A stretch of DNA of 64,000 nucleotides from Eubacteriales bacterium (GTDB lineage: Bacteria > Bacillota > Clostridia > Lachnospirales > Lachnospiraceae): contig JAUNHC010000024.1 of NCBI GenBank assembly GCA_030524175.1, positions 19,302 through 83,301 of the forward strand, given 5' to 3'. The notes under the pieces are model-generated. The model was not told the origin of the DNA. It did no database searches and worked only from the letters and a program-made list of their open reading frames with translations. Below are positions 36,454-44,165 of this stretch, piece by piece. Each line of letters opens with the position of its first letter. Position 1 is the first letter of the stretch. The translations under genes and the position numbers were made by a program.

Positions 36454-38247
36454 ATGAAAAAATACAGACTCAGCAATTCTCATTTTAAAACAAGATTATT
36501 CATGGGAATCAGTGTCCTTTTGATCACATTGGCCCTGGCTGTATCTCTTATTTTTTCCGTCACCTCTGTGAGCAGCACAATTGACGCTGAGAAACTTTCT
36601 GCGCTTGGCCTCACCCAGCGTATTGCCATGCAGGTGGACAATCTGTACGAACAGATGAATATTGCAGCCACATCCATCACGAAAAACAGCACTCTGAAAA
36701 GCATTGTTACGGAACTTAACACCAAGGATCCCTCGGAGACAGTGGAATACATGAGCTGGCTGGAACAGGAACGGACGATTCAAAAGCTGTTGGTAAACAT
36801 GATGTTTTCCCCTATTATCTCCAACGTGATCCTGTACAGCAGAGATCCCCAATACTTCTATTATACGGGAACCTACCTCAATGATTCCCAGCATATACAG
36901 GCTGTTCTGTCTGCAGACACCACTGCGGACAGTTTCCGGGATAAAACTGTTATCTACCGGGGCCCCTCCCAAAATCCATGGCTTACCTCCTCCCAGACCG
37001 TATTGTCTGTACAGAGAAATTTCTCGGACAGCCGTGTAACAGAGGGAACCGTTGTATCTGTCCAGGTGCCCTACCGGGAGCTGGAGGAACTGTGCACTCA
37101 GGCATCCTTTGAGGGTGAAAAGGAAATCTTCCTGTTGGACGGAAACGGTGAAATTTTATACCCTGCAGATCCGGATTTTAGCCTTTTACCCCAAAAGCAA
37201 TACAAAGAGATACTGGAGGGAATCGGAGAAGGAAAGACTGCCTGCTACACATTTCCCTACTCCTATTTTTCTTCCCCAAATGAGAACACCGGCTTTACTA
37301 CTGTGCTGATTTCCAACAACAAGGCTGTCCAGAGGCAGATCAAATCATATGTCATCTCCACGGTCCTGGTAGTTCTGGCTGCTCTGCTTGTGACCCTGGG
37401 AATTGTATTCTGCATTTTGTCCGTGATCACAAAGCCCCTGAATCAACTCATTGATTCTGTAGATGCGCTCAGCAAGGACAGCGATGCAAAGCTTCAGATT
37501 CCTCCGGGCTCCCTGGATGAATTTAAAATCCTCCGCTCCTCCCTTGACCAGATGGTAAAAAACCTGAAGCTTTCCCTTGAAAAAAACTATGAACTGCAGA
37601 TCCGGGAAAGCAATGCATCTCTTGCTGCACTCCAGGCCCAGATCGACCCTCATTTTCTATACAATGCCCTGAACAGCATCAGTGCCGCAAGCGAAATTTA
37701 CGGCAGTGAAATGACCACCATTATGTGTCAGGAATTTTCCTCCATGATGCAGTATGTCACCTCTTCTAAGCAGACCGTCACACTGGCCGAAGAGCTGCGG
37801 CATACAGAAAATTATCTGAATTTTATGAAGCTGTCCAATGAAGATAATTTTTCCTATACACTGGAAACAGAGCCGGAACTCTATACTCTCACCGTTCCTA
37901 AAATGTGTATCCAGCCTCTGGTTGAAAACAGCTTCAAACACGGATTTAAGTCCACTCTGCCGCCCTGGTCCATCTCCGTTGTCTGCCGTTGTGCACCGGA
38001 GAATCAGTTCGAGATCATCATTTCTGATAATGGATGCGGTTTCACTGAAGAAATGATCCGTTCTGTCACTGAGATGCCTCTCACCTTTCACGGTGTGGAA
38101 ATTAACGGACTGGGACTGAATAATACTTTTTCCAGAATGTCCCTTCTTTACAAAGGAAATTTCAAATATTCCATTGAAAATCTTAACCCAGGAAGCCGGA
38201 TCACACTAAAAGGAGTAATTTTAAATGTTGACTGTGATTGTTGCTGA
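36454..38247 (+). CDS. YesM-type sensor histidine kinase
   Basis: The 597-residue membrane kinase has an N-terminal helix (about 15-37), a large extracellular sensor domain (about 38-290) and a second helix (about 293-320). A HAMP domain (about 318-370) and the His_kinase domain follow, with the phosphoacceptor histidine in QIDPHFLYNALNSI (about 400). The ATPase part includes QPLVENSFKHG and IISDNGCGF. It probably senses the sugar transported by the adjacent ABC system and phosphorylates the response regulator, whose gene overlaps its 3' end by 23 nt. Confidence 0.95.
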   Translation: MKKYRLSNSHFKTRLFMGISVLLITLALAVSLIFSVTSVSSTIDAEKLSALGLTQRIAMQVDNLYEQMNIAATSITKNSTLKSIVTELNTKDPSETVEYMSWLEQERTIQKLLVNMMFSPIISNVILYSRDPQYFYYTGTYLNDSQHIQAVLSADTTADSFRDKTVIYRGPSQNPWLTSSQTVLSVQRNFSDSRVTEGTVVSVQVPYRELEELCTQASFEGEKEIFLLDGNGEILYPADPDFSLLPQKQYKEILEGIGEGKTACYTFPYSYFSSPNENTGFTTVLISNNKAVQRQIKSYVISTVLVVLAALLVTLGIVFCILSVITKPLNQLIDSVDALSKDSDAKLQIPPGSLDEFKILRSSLDQMVKNLKLSLEKNYELQIRESNASLAALQAQIDPHFLYNALNSISAASEIYGSEMTTIMCQEFSSMMQYVTSSKQTVTLAEELRHTENYLNFMKLSNEDNFSYTLETEPELYTLTVPKMCIQPLVENSFKHGFKSTLPPWSISVVCRCAPENQFEIIISDNGCGFTEEMIRSVTEMPLTFHGVEINGLGLNNTFSRMSLLYKGNFKYSIENLNPGSRITLKGVILNVDCDCC

Positions 38248-39772
38248 AGACCAGATGCTCATCCAAAAAGACATCTGCCGAAAAATAGAAAAAACCGGAA
38301 AGGACGTACAGATTGCAGCCACTGCCATAAACGGGCAGGATGCCTACGAAAAAATACTGAAGTTTCATCCTGACATTCTCATTACTGATATCCGGATGCC
38401 CATTCAGTCCGGTCTGGAGCTTATACGCCGCCTGCGGGAAGAGAATATTTCCATACAGACTGTCATTTTAAGCGGATACCGGGACTTTGAATATGCTAAG
38501 GAAGCTATGAAGCTCAATGTTGATGAATATCTCCTGAAGCCTGTCAGCGTTGAAGATTTATATTTCATACTGGACTCACTGGAAAAGAAGCTTGACGCCC
38601 AAAAGGACCACTTACTCAAAGAGGCCTTTGGCGCCCTCTTTGCTTCCAGGCCCCTTAAGACTCCGCCGGATATTCTGGAAAACTTCTCCTGTTCCGCTTA
38701 CTACCTGGCACTGGTAAACCTTGATTCCTACTGTACCTTTTCCATAATGGATACGCTTCCTATTGAAAATGAACTCAGCGAACTTTTTGACGGGGATTTC
38801 ACCGGACGGTATCTCAGCTCCAGGGAACATTTTTTTGTCTTTGACGGCAAAACATATAATGAAAAGATTCTTATGTTCTGCCTGGAGACCACTGCTGAAA
38901 AGAAGCTTTTACTTCTTCTGAAAGACTTAAAATGCCAGATTGAAAAGCTCACTCAATGCGTTACCATATGCATCAGCCCCCGTTTCACTTCCCTCTCCTT
39001 TGCAGGGATGGAATGCAGGCTTTTGCGCACCCAGATAGAGCAGCAGCTGATCTTTGAGAAATCGGCAATTCTTTCTATGCACAATTTTCTCTCCATTGAT
39101 GAACCGCTGCATACCCAGCTTCTCACCACGGCACAGGCAGAAAAATTTCTGTTTTATATTCAGTCACACAACCCTCATGGCTTTCTGACAGAACTTGATA
39201 CCTTCCTGAAACATTGCAAGTCCTCAGAGATCACCCAGAAGGATTTGTCCCTGAACCTGAAAAATATACTGCAGAAATGCTTCCTTTCCCTGTCACCCAG
39301 AGCAATAGCCAACGCTGAGCTGGAAATAGACGAATATCTTTCTATTTCCAAAACCTACCAGGAGCTTTACCTCTCCCTGTCCTTCTTATTTGAGCATCTG
39401 TTTAAAAAGGTACATCATGAAAAAAGCCTCTCTGTTGAGCCGGAACAGCTTGTAGCTGATATCAAAAAGTATATTGAAGAAAACTACACCAGGGAAATAA
39501 ATATCAACGACATAGCCGTTCACTTTGCCATCACCCCAGCCTACTTAAGCCGGCTTTTCAAAAAACATTCTGACACGAAGCCAATTGATTATCTTACAAA
39601 CTGCCGCATTTCCCAGGCCTGCCGGTATTTTGTTGACTCCCAGCTTTCCGTAAAAGAGATCGCACAGCTATGCGGGTATTCCAATCAGTATTACTTCAGC
39701 AAGGCTTTCAAACAGGAAACCTCCCTGGCGCCTACTGAATACCGCATTAAATATAAAAAACCGTCACCCTAA
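38225..39772 (+). CDS. YesN-type AraC-family response regulator
   Basis: The 515-residue protein has an N-terminal receiver domain (about 1-120) with the phosphoacceptor aspartate in PDILITDIRMPIQSG and the lysine in YLLKPVSVEDL. A long middle region (about 130-390) of unknown fold leads to a C-terminal AraC DNA-binding domain (about 410-510), with IEENYTREININDIAVHFAI and LSVKEIAQLCGYSNQYYFSKAFK. The ATG follows AAAAGGAGTAATTTTAA inside the kinase gene. It likely activates the divergent binding-protein operon. A terminator covers its stop codon. Confidence 0.95.
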   Translation: MLTVIVAEDQMLIQKDICRKIEKTGKDVQIAATAINGQDAYEKILKFHPDILITDIRMPIQSGLELIRRLREENISIQTVILSGYRDFEYAKEAMKLNVDEYLLKPVSVEDLYFILDSLEKKLDAQKDHLLKEAFGALFASRPLKTPPDILENFSCSAYYLALVNLDSYCTFSIMDTLPIENELSELFDGDFTGRYLSSREHFFVFDGKTYNEKILMFCLETTAEKKLLLLLKDLKCQIEKLTQCVTICISPRFTSLSFAGMECRLLRTQIEQQLIFEKSAILSMHNFLSIDEPLHTQLLTTAQAEKFLFYIQSHNPHGFLTELDTFLKHCKSSEITQKDLSLNLKNILQKCFLSLSPRAIANAELEIDEYLSISKTYQELYLSLSFLFEHLFKKVHHEKSLSVEPEQLVADIKKYIEENYTREININDIAVHFAITPAYLSRLFKKHSDTKPIDYLTNCRISQACRYFVDSQLSVKEIAQLCGYSNQYYFSKAFKQETSLAPTEYRIKYKKPSP

Positions 39773-39790
39773 GGTGACGGCCTTTTTGCT
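39761..39790 (+). terminator. Terminator overlapping the response-regulator stop codon
   Basis: A perfect 8-bp stem CCGTCACC/GGTGACGG with a CTAA loop holds the TAA stop and is followed by CCTTTTTG. On the minus side the A-run reads as T after the hairpin, so it can also end the convergent rpsR operon. Confidence 0.85.
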
Positions 39791-39803
39791 GTTTAATCCT
39801 GTA

Positions 39804-40070
39804 TTAGTCCTGGATGTACGGCATCAGTGACAGATGACGTGCTCTCTTAATAGCAACAGTCAGAGCTCTCTGATGTTTTGCACAGTTTCCGGTGATTCTT
39901 CTCGGAAGGATTTTTCCTCTCTCGGAAACATATTTTCTTAATTTTGCTACATCCTTGTAGTCGATCTCATTGTTATCTTTGCCGCAGAATACACAAACTT
40001 TTTTTCTTCTGCGTCCGCCTCTCCTCTTCATTGGAGAGTCTGGTCTTTCGCCTCTATTATTATAAGCCAT
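39804..40070 (-). CDS. rpsR: Ribosomal protein bS18
   Basis: The 88-residue 30S protein has the conserved [23 protein letters not shown] part and [21 protein letters not shown]. The cysteine (C26 in KVCVFCGK) suggests a zinc-binding-type copy (C+ paralogue). It is the last gene of the rpsF-ssb-rpsR operon. Confidence 0.97.
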   Translation of the reverse strand: MAYNNRGERPDSPMKRRGGRRRKKVCVFCGKDNNEIDYKDVAKLRKYVSERGKILPRRITGNCAKHQRALTVAIKRARHLSLMPYIQD

Positions 40071-40158
40071 GATGGTTTCCTCCTATCTTAATATTCAGTT
40101 TTGAACGTCCGATCACTAAATTCGGTCTGCGCCTTTCGGCTTGTCCTCATTAAGTGCT

Positions 40159-40617
40159 CTAGTTGAACGGCAGTTCTTCGTCAATCCCGTCGGGGATATT
40201 CATGAAGCCGTCCGCACTGGCTGCACTGGGACTTGGCATAGACGGTGCCGGAGCTGCACTCTGCTGTGGATGGGAAGCAGCATAGCTGTCACTGGATGAC
40301 TTGCTCTCTGCAAATTCCTGATCTTCCACAACTACCTCTGTGGTGTAGACCTTCTGGCCTTCACGGTTGGTGTAGCTTCCTGTCTGAATACGTCCGGTGA
40401 CTGCTATTTTCAGCCCCTGACGGAAATACTTCTCAGCAAATTCTGCGCTGCGGCCAAATGCCACGCAGCTGATAAAATCAGCGCTGGCTTCACCGTCACG
40501 GCGGAATCTTCTGTCTACTGCCAATGTATATCTGGCAATCGCCAATGCATTTTCTCCTGCGGAATATCTAACCTCAGGATCTCTTGTTAAGCGTCCCATT
40601 AAAATTGCTTTGTTCAT
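40159..40617 (-). CDS. ssb: Single-stranded DNA-binding protein
   Basis: The 152-residue protein has the OB-fold (about 1-105: MNKAILMGRLTRDPEVRYS, FRRDGEASADFISCVAFGR), a Pro/Ser/Ala-rich linker and the acidic tail IDEELPFN that binds repair and replication partners. It lies between rpsF and rpsR, a conserved bacterial order. Confidence 0.98.
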   Translation of the reverse strand: MNKAILMGRLTRDPEVRYSAGENALAIARYTLAVDRRFRRDGEASADFISCVAFGRSAEFAEKYFRQGLKIAVTGRIQTGSYTNREGQKVYTTEVVVEDQEFAESKSSSDSYAASHPQQSAAPAPSMPSPSAASADGFMNIPDGIDEELPFN

Positions 40618-40686
40618 TCATCTTACCTCTTCTTTTATATTCGTGAACGGGTTTAATGGTGCTCTCTAAAATCCATTGTAAAAAGA

Positions 40687-40974
40687 TTACGCGTCTTTTC
40701 TAACGACTAAGTATCTTAATACGTTGTCCATGATACGTACATGTCTTTCTACTTCCGCCGGACACTGTGCGTCTGCTTCAAACTGAATAAAGTAGTAGAA
40801 GCCTTCATGCATTTTCTGAATTTCGTAAGCTAATTTCTTCTTACCCCATTCTTCAACTTCTGTGATCGTACCATTGTAACGGGTGATGTAGCCTTTAGCT
40901 TTCTCAACGATTGCTTCGCGTACTTCATCTTCTACTTTGGCACTCACAACTAATGCTAACTCGTACTTGTTCAT
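40687..40974 (-). CDS. rpsF: Ribosomal protein bS6
   Basis: The 95-residue 30S protein has the bS6 core NKYELALVVSAKVEDEVREA, WGKKKLAYEIQKMHEGFYYF and the C-terminal NVLRYLVVRKD. It forms a heterodimer with bS18, which is encoded two genes downstream. It is the first gene of the operon with a promoter at 41036-41065. Confidence 0.98.
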   Translation of the reverse strand: MNKYELALVVSAKVEDEVREAIVEKAKGYITRYNGTITEVEEWGKKKLAYEIQKMHEGFYYFIQFEADAQCPAEVERHVRIMDNVLRYLVVRKDA

Positions 40975-41035
40975 GCTTTCTTTACCTCCTTATGGTCTTA
41001 ATGGCCCTTTGCCTGTCAAAGAGCAAGGATATGAA

Positions 41036-41065
41036 AATATATCACAATTGTTGATTTTAACACAA
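41036..41065 (-). promoter_or_regulatory. Probable promoter of the rpsF-ssb-rpsR operon
   Basis: On the minus strand TTGTGT (41060-41065), an 18-nt spacer and TATATT (41036-41041) lie about 60 nt before rpsF. Confidence 0.5.
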
Positions 41066-41163
41066 TCTTCGGAGGTTGTAAAGCAGGATTATTCATTTTT
41101 CTTCATATTTTTTATTTTCTTATTTCACCGGAAAAATCTGTGAAGTGATTATGAGAGCATAAT

Positions 41164-42258
41164 TTATTCTATTACTAACACCTGAGTGTGGTTTTGTAAT
41201 AACTCCTCTAAATTAATCAGAAGCCCCTTAAATTCTTTGTGTTCTAAGTTATCATCAAAGTCATGAATGGAAAAATGATTATTCTTCCAATCAAATACAA
41301 GAATTTTCTTAAACATATAGTCCACCATCCAGCATTCCGGAAAACCCATACATTTATAGAGAAAAAGTTTATTTAGGAAATCATCGTTTCTTGTATTACT
41401 CATCACTATTTCAATACCCAAAACAAGCTTACGGCTGCAATTTCTTTCTCTGTAAATCAATATGTCCGGATGCAGCTCCTTTCTATTCTTATCTCCTTTG
41501 CACTGAACTTTTGCTGCTAAAGCCACTTTATAAAAACTTTTATAATCCTCTATATATTTAATTACTTTTTCATAAAGGCCGCAGGTTATGATTTTTTCAA
41601 TGTTACATTCGTCTTCCTTTTTACCGCCATTCTCTGTGGCAGCTTTTAGTTCAAATTCCGGTACCTCAGCAGGGGAAAGAAAAAACTCCTGCTGTTTTTC
41701 CGTTTGGGGAGCACTGCTTTTACGTATACCCTCTGTCTTTTTTTCCAAAGTAATTTTCTGCAAAAACTGACTTCCGTACTCTGTAAGTTCATATTGCTTA
41801 TGCCTATTAACACGAACCATACCCACACTCTTGAATATTTGAAGTCTCCGGGTAATATCGGTGTTATTAAATTCAATGCCATAATATTGCAGAGCACGGT
41901 TCTGTAACTCCTCTCTGCTCATCTTCTGTTTTTCCAATTGCTCAAGGAGTTCGCCTATATAAGCAATATGCTCATGTATGATCTGGATTAATTCTTCCTT
42001 GCCCCCATGTTGAAGCCACTGCCTTCCTTCATTTGTAATTACAAATATATAGTCCTCTGTTTCCCGAATCAAGCCATAATTCAACAAAGTATTCTGGAGC
42101 AGCCTGATGGTATTTCTATTTTTTATTCCATAACATGTTTCCACGTATTCTTCCAGCTTTATACTGCTTTTCTCTTCTTTAAAAAATTCCAGCAGATCAC
42201 AAATGCAGTCTTCCGCTTCATCAAACTTTGGCAGATATCCAATACTTTCTTTTCTCAT
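41164..42258 (-). CDS. Winged-helix protein with C-terminal Uma2-like PD-(D/E)XK domain
   Basis: The 364-residue protein has two helix-turn-helix/winged-helix-like modules (about 30-85 and 115-170), each ending in a YxxTxxGxxxL-type wing (YIFVITNEGRQWL and QYELTEYGSQFL). A polar linker (about 172-220) leads to a C-terminal Uma2-like nuclease domain. Its pattern is D265 in HPDILIY, E283 in LGIEIVMSNTRNDDFLNK and GFPECWMVD (W310, D313). Uma2 proteins are mostly predicted endonucleases of unknown role. The two modules followed by a nuclease recall restriction or defence proteins, but no family name is certain. It is next to a type III toxin-antitoxin locus. The start ATG follows AAAAGGAG. Confidence 0.65.
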   Translation of the reverse strand: MRKESIGYLPKFDEAEDCICDLLEFFKEEKSSIKLEEYVETCYGIKNRNTIRLLQNTLLNYGLIRETEDYIFVITNEGRQWLQHGGKEELIQIIHEHIAYIGELLEQLEKQKMSREELQNRALQYYGIEFNNTDITRRLQIFKSVGMVRVNRHKQYELTEYGSQFLQKITLEKKTEGIRKSSAPQTEKQQEFFLSPAEVPEFELKAATENGGKKEDECNIEKIITCGLYEKVIKYIEDYKSFYKVALAAKVQCKGDKNRKELHPDILIYRERNCSRKLVLGIEIVMSNTRNDDFLNKLFLYKCMGFPECWMVDYMFKKILVFDWKNNHFSIHDFDDNLEHKEFKGLLINLEELLQNHTQVLVIE

Positions 42259-42282
42259 TTTTATTTCTCCTTTTCATCTCTC

Positions 42283-42299
42283 CCAGATTTATTATCTGG
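42283..42299 (-). other. Small hairpin ahead of the Uma2-like gene
   Basis: A perfect 6-bp stem CCAGAT/ATCTGG with a 5-nt loop lies about 12 nt upstream of the Shine-Dalgarno. It could affect mRNA stability or translation. Confidence 0.4.
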
Positions 42300-42373
42300 T
42301 ATAAAATTTCGTGTAAAGCAAAACGTCCTATATTTGTTATCTTTATTGTTATTTTAATTGCGCTTATCGTTGT

Positions 42374-42409
42374 GGTTCTAGTCGCGATTCTAGTTGCGGT
42401 TCTAGTTGC
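42374..42409. repeat. 12-bp tandem repeat, three copies
   Basis: Three adjacent units read GGTTCTAGTCGC (42374-42385), GATTCTAGTTGC (42386-42397) and GGTTCTAGTTGC (42398-42409). They lie in the gap between the toxin gene and the Uma2-like gene. In one minus-strand frame each unit contains TAG, so they are not part of a long protein there. Confidence 0.8.
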
Positions 42410-42478
42410 TCTGTAGATTGTAACAATTCAGCACAAAAAAATAATGACTTGCCTTTTGTCTTATATCAGCCTGGCATG

Positions 42479-42958
42479 CTATATCATTCCCAGTTCGCTG
42501 TGAAAATAAGGTAAAGCCGAACACTTATATCTTCGGTGAAATTCTTTGTCTATTAGGACTTTTGTACCGTTTATATGATTCTTATACCCTTCCACATATT
42601 CTTCCGCTTTTTCTGCTATGTATGATATATGCTTCCTCGTCTCAACAAATTCATCCTGGTCAATGACCGCTTTTTCAATACTTAAATATTTCAAATCCTT
42701 TATAATTACTGTTTTTGTATAATCCAATCCTGATTTGTGTTTTTGGGAACGCCTGGTATTCTTAAAATGAAATGCATATTTATGTGAGATTTCCGAACGA
42801 TACGGAACACAAATAAAATATCCGTTATGACTTTGGAATAAAAGACACGCATACCCGCGTGTATGCTTTTTCAGAATTTCCACATATGGCGGATTGGGAT
42901 AATCATCATAAAATTTTTCTGATAATTTAAGTATTTCATAATCAAATATTTTTCCCAC
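42479..42958 (-). CDS. Type III toxin-antitoxin endoribonuclease, CptN/ToxN/AbiQ-like
   Basis: The 159-residue protein fits the compact ToxN/AbiQ/TenpN/CptN toxin superfamily: YACLLFQSHNGYFICVPYRS (37-56), HKYAFHFKNTRRSQKHKSG (59-77), LDYTKTVIIKD (79-89) and a C-terminal helix ending HRRYKCSALPYFHSELGMI. Family members are endoribonucleases held inactive by a repeat RNA that they process themselves. The start is GTG at 42956-42958, 7 nt after GGGAGG. Upstream lie the two features diagnostic of this system: tandem repeats and a terminator. The closest group is probably CptIN, described in Clostridia. The toxin family call comes from pattern and context, not alignment. Confidence 0.8.
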   Translation of the reverse strand: MGKIFDYEILKLSEKFYDDYPNPPYVEILKKHTRGYACLLFQSHNGYFICVPYRSEISHKYAFHFKNTRRSQKHKSGLDYTKTVIIKDLKYLSIEKAVIDQDEFVETRKHISYIAEKAEEYVEGYKNHINGTKVLIDKEFHRRYKCSALPYFHSELGMI

Positions 42959-42971
42959 CGTAATACCTCCC

Positions 42972-43005
42972 GGATAAAATAAGCGAGAGGGCTATGCCCT
43001 CCCGC
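42972..43005 (-). terminator. Terminator between antitoxin RNA and toxin gene
   Basis: A 10-bp stem with one GT wobble and a 3-nt loop (42983-43005) is followed on the minus strand by TTATTTTATCC. In type III systems a leaky terminator here sets the ratio of antitoxin RNA to toxin mRNA. Confidence 0.85.
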
Positions 43006-43143
43006 AATTTTTCTTCGCCCGGTCAAATTTTATTTTACCGACGAGTCGGAACCGTCACTCGTCTCAACATTCGGTCAAATTTTATTTTACCGACGAGTCG
43101 GAACCGTCACTCGTCTCATGCTGCGAAGAGAGATAAACATCTC
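43006..43143 (-). ncRNA. Type III antitoxin RNA with two identical 47-nt repeats
   Basis: Two perfectly identical 47-nt direct repeats (43020-43066 and 43072-43118) recur at 52 nt. Within each repeat on the minus strand GACGAGU pairs with ACUCGUC (7 bp). Its loop holds CGGU, which can pair with ACCG near the repeat end, giving an H-type pseudoknot like those of ToxI-family RNAs. A GAGAT/ATCTC hairpin precedes the repeats. The promoter, repeats, terminator and toxin gene are in the standard order. The RNA should be cut by the toxin into single repeats that bind and inhibit it. Confidence 0.82.
43020..43118 (-). repeat. Two tandem 47-nt direct repeats of the antitoxin
   Basis: Copies at 43020-43066 and 43072-43118 are identical over all 47 nt, separated by ACATT. 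This is the repeat array of the predicted antitoxin RNA; two copies are far fewer than in a CRISPR array and have a 5-nt spacer. Confidence 0.95.
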
Positions 43144-43149
43144 ATGATT

Positions 43150-43180
43150 ATTATATAACATAAATTCTCCGAAAATACAA
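43150..43180 (-). promoter_or_regulatory. Promoter of the type III toxin-antitoxin locus
   Basis: On the minus strand TATAAT (43150-43155) is preceded by TTGTAT (43175-43180) at 19 nt; an overlapping TATATA gives 17 nt. The transcript would start near 43143, just before the antitoxin RNA. Confidence 0.6.
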
Positions 43181-43210
43181 GTAACTGCTTTAAATATCAG
43201 GCAGTAAAAA

Positions 43211-43399
43211 TCATACACCTTTCTTCAAATTTTTCGTATTTTTCTCCACCATTTTTCTGGGGACCATGATCTGATGGCCGCAGCCTGTGCATTTAAGGCG
43301 GAAGTCCGCGCCCACGCGGAGGATTTCCCATTCCCTGCTGCCGCAGGGATGGCCTTTTTTCAATGTTACTATGTCTCCAACTTCATATAGAAGGGCCAT
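43211..43399 (-). CDS. DUF951 domain protein
   Basis: The 62-residue protein has the DUF951 signature: YEVGDIVTLKKGHPCGSREWEILRVG (cut here to YEVGDIVTLKKGHPCGSREW) and DFRLKCTGCGHQIMVPRKMVEK. Its three cysteines (HPCG and CTGC) may bind zinc. This SH3-like small protein is widespread in Firmicutes with no fixed role. It starts 3 nt after the sirtuin stop, so the two are probably co-transcribed. Confidence 0.92.
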   Translation of the reverse strand: MALLYEVGDIVTLKKGHPCGSREWEILRVGADFRLKCTGCGHQIMVPRKMVEKNTKNLKKGV

Positions 43400-43402
43400 A
43401 AT

Positions 43403-44134
43403 TTATGCTCCTTTGACAACAATTTGTGAAAATACCTGACCTATTGGCTCCTGTATCAGGAGATTTGCGTGCCGGTCTCTGGGCGTTGGGGATTTGTTGA
43501 TCACCACAAGATAATCTCCGCGGAAATAATCGATCAGACTGGCGGCCGGATATACAGCCAGGGAGGTTCCGCCGATGATCAGCACCTGTGCATTGGCAAT
43601 GGCATTCACAGATTCATTAAGAATATTATTATCAAGTCCCTCCTCATATAGGACTACATCCGGCTTGACTATACCGCCGCAGTCACAGTGAGGTATCCCC
43701 TTGGCATGTTTCATGTATGAAAAGTCATGAAATTTTCCGCATTTCATACAATGATTACGGTATACACTGCCGTGCAGCTCCAGTACCTTCTTGCTCCCCG
43801 CCATCTGATGGAGGTTGTCTATGTTCTGAGTGATAACTGCTTTCAATTTGCCGGAACGTTCAAGCTCTGCCAGCTTTAAGTGCGCTCCATTGGGCTTCGC
43901 TGTGTCACACAGCATCTTGTCCTGATAAAACTTAAAAAATTCATCCGGCTTGTTCATGAAAAAAGTATGACTCAAGATTGTTTCCGGCGGATAGTCATAT
44001 TTCTGATGGTACAATCCGTCCTGGCTTCGGAAATCAGGAATCCCGCTCTCCGTGGAAACTCCTGCTCCTCCGAAAAACACAATATTGTCGTGCGTGTCTA
44101 TGATTTCCTGTAATTTCTCAACTTCTCTTCCCAT
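43403..44134 (-). CDS. NAD-dependent protein deacylase (sirtuin, Sir2/CobB family)
   Basis: The 243-residue enzyme removes acyl groups from lysines using NAD. NAD-binding motifs are GGAGVSTESGIPDFRS and TQNIDNLHQMAG; the catalytic histidine lies in LELHGSVYRN. A zinc-binding module has four cysteines (CMKCG and CDCGG). The ATG at 44134 follows GGGAGGGG; the frame extends 30 codons upstream without a site. The class II/III-type ALHY is replaced by a plain GGAGVSTE, so deacetylation is more likely than ADP-ribosylation. It sits between DUF951 and sortase B genes. Confidence 0.93.
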   Translation of the reverse strand: MGREVEKLQEIIDTHDNIVFFGGAGVSTESGIPDFRSQDGLYHQKYDYPPETILSHTFFMNKPDEFFKFYQDKMLCDTAKPNGAHLKLAELERSGKLKAVITQNIDNLHQMAGSKKVLELHGSVYRNHCMKCGKFHDFSYMKHAKGIPHCDCGGIVKPDVVLYEEGLDNNILNESVNAIANAQVLIIGGTSLAVYPAASLIDYFRGDYLVVINKSPTPRDRHANLLIQEPIGQVFSQIVVKGA

Positions 44135-44165
44135 TTGAACCCCTCCCAAATGTACGGCCGTACGT

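Noticed and set aside
42228-42416. Plus-strand 62-residue hydrophobic protein (Val/Leu/Ile-rich tail)
   Set aside because: It starts with TTG without a Shine-Dalgarno, overlaps the 5' end of the Uma2-like gene and its tail is a by-product of the 12-bp repeat.
43020-43118. CRISPR array from direct repeats
   Set aside because: Only two copies exist, the spacer is 5 nt and a terminator and toxin gene follow, which fits a type III antitoxin RNA and not a CRISPR array.
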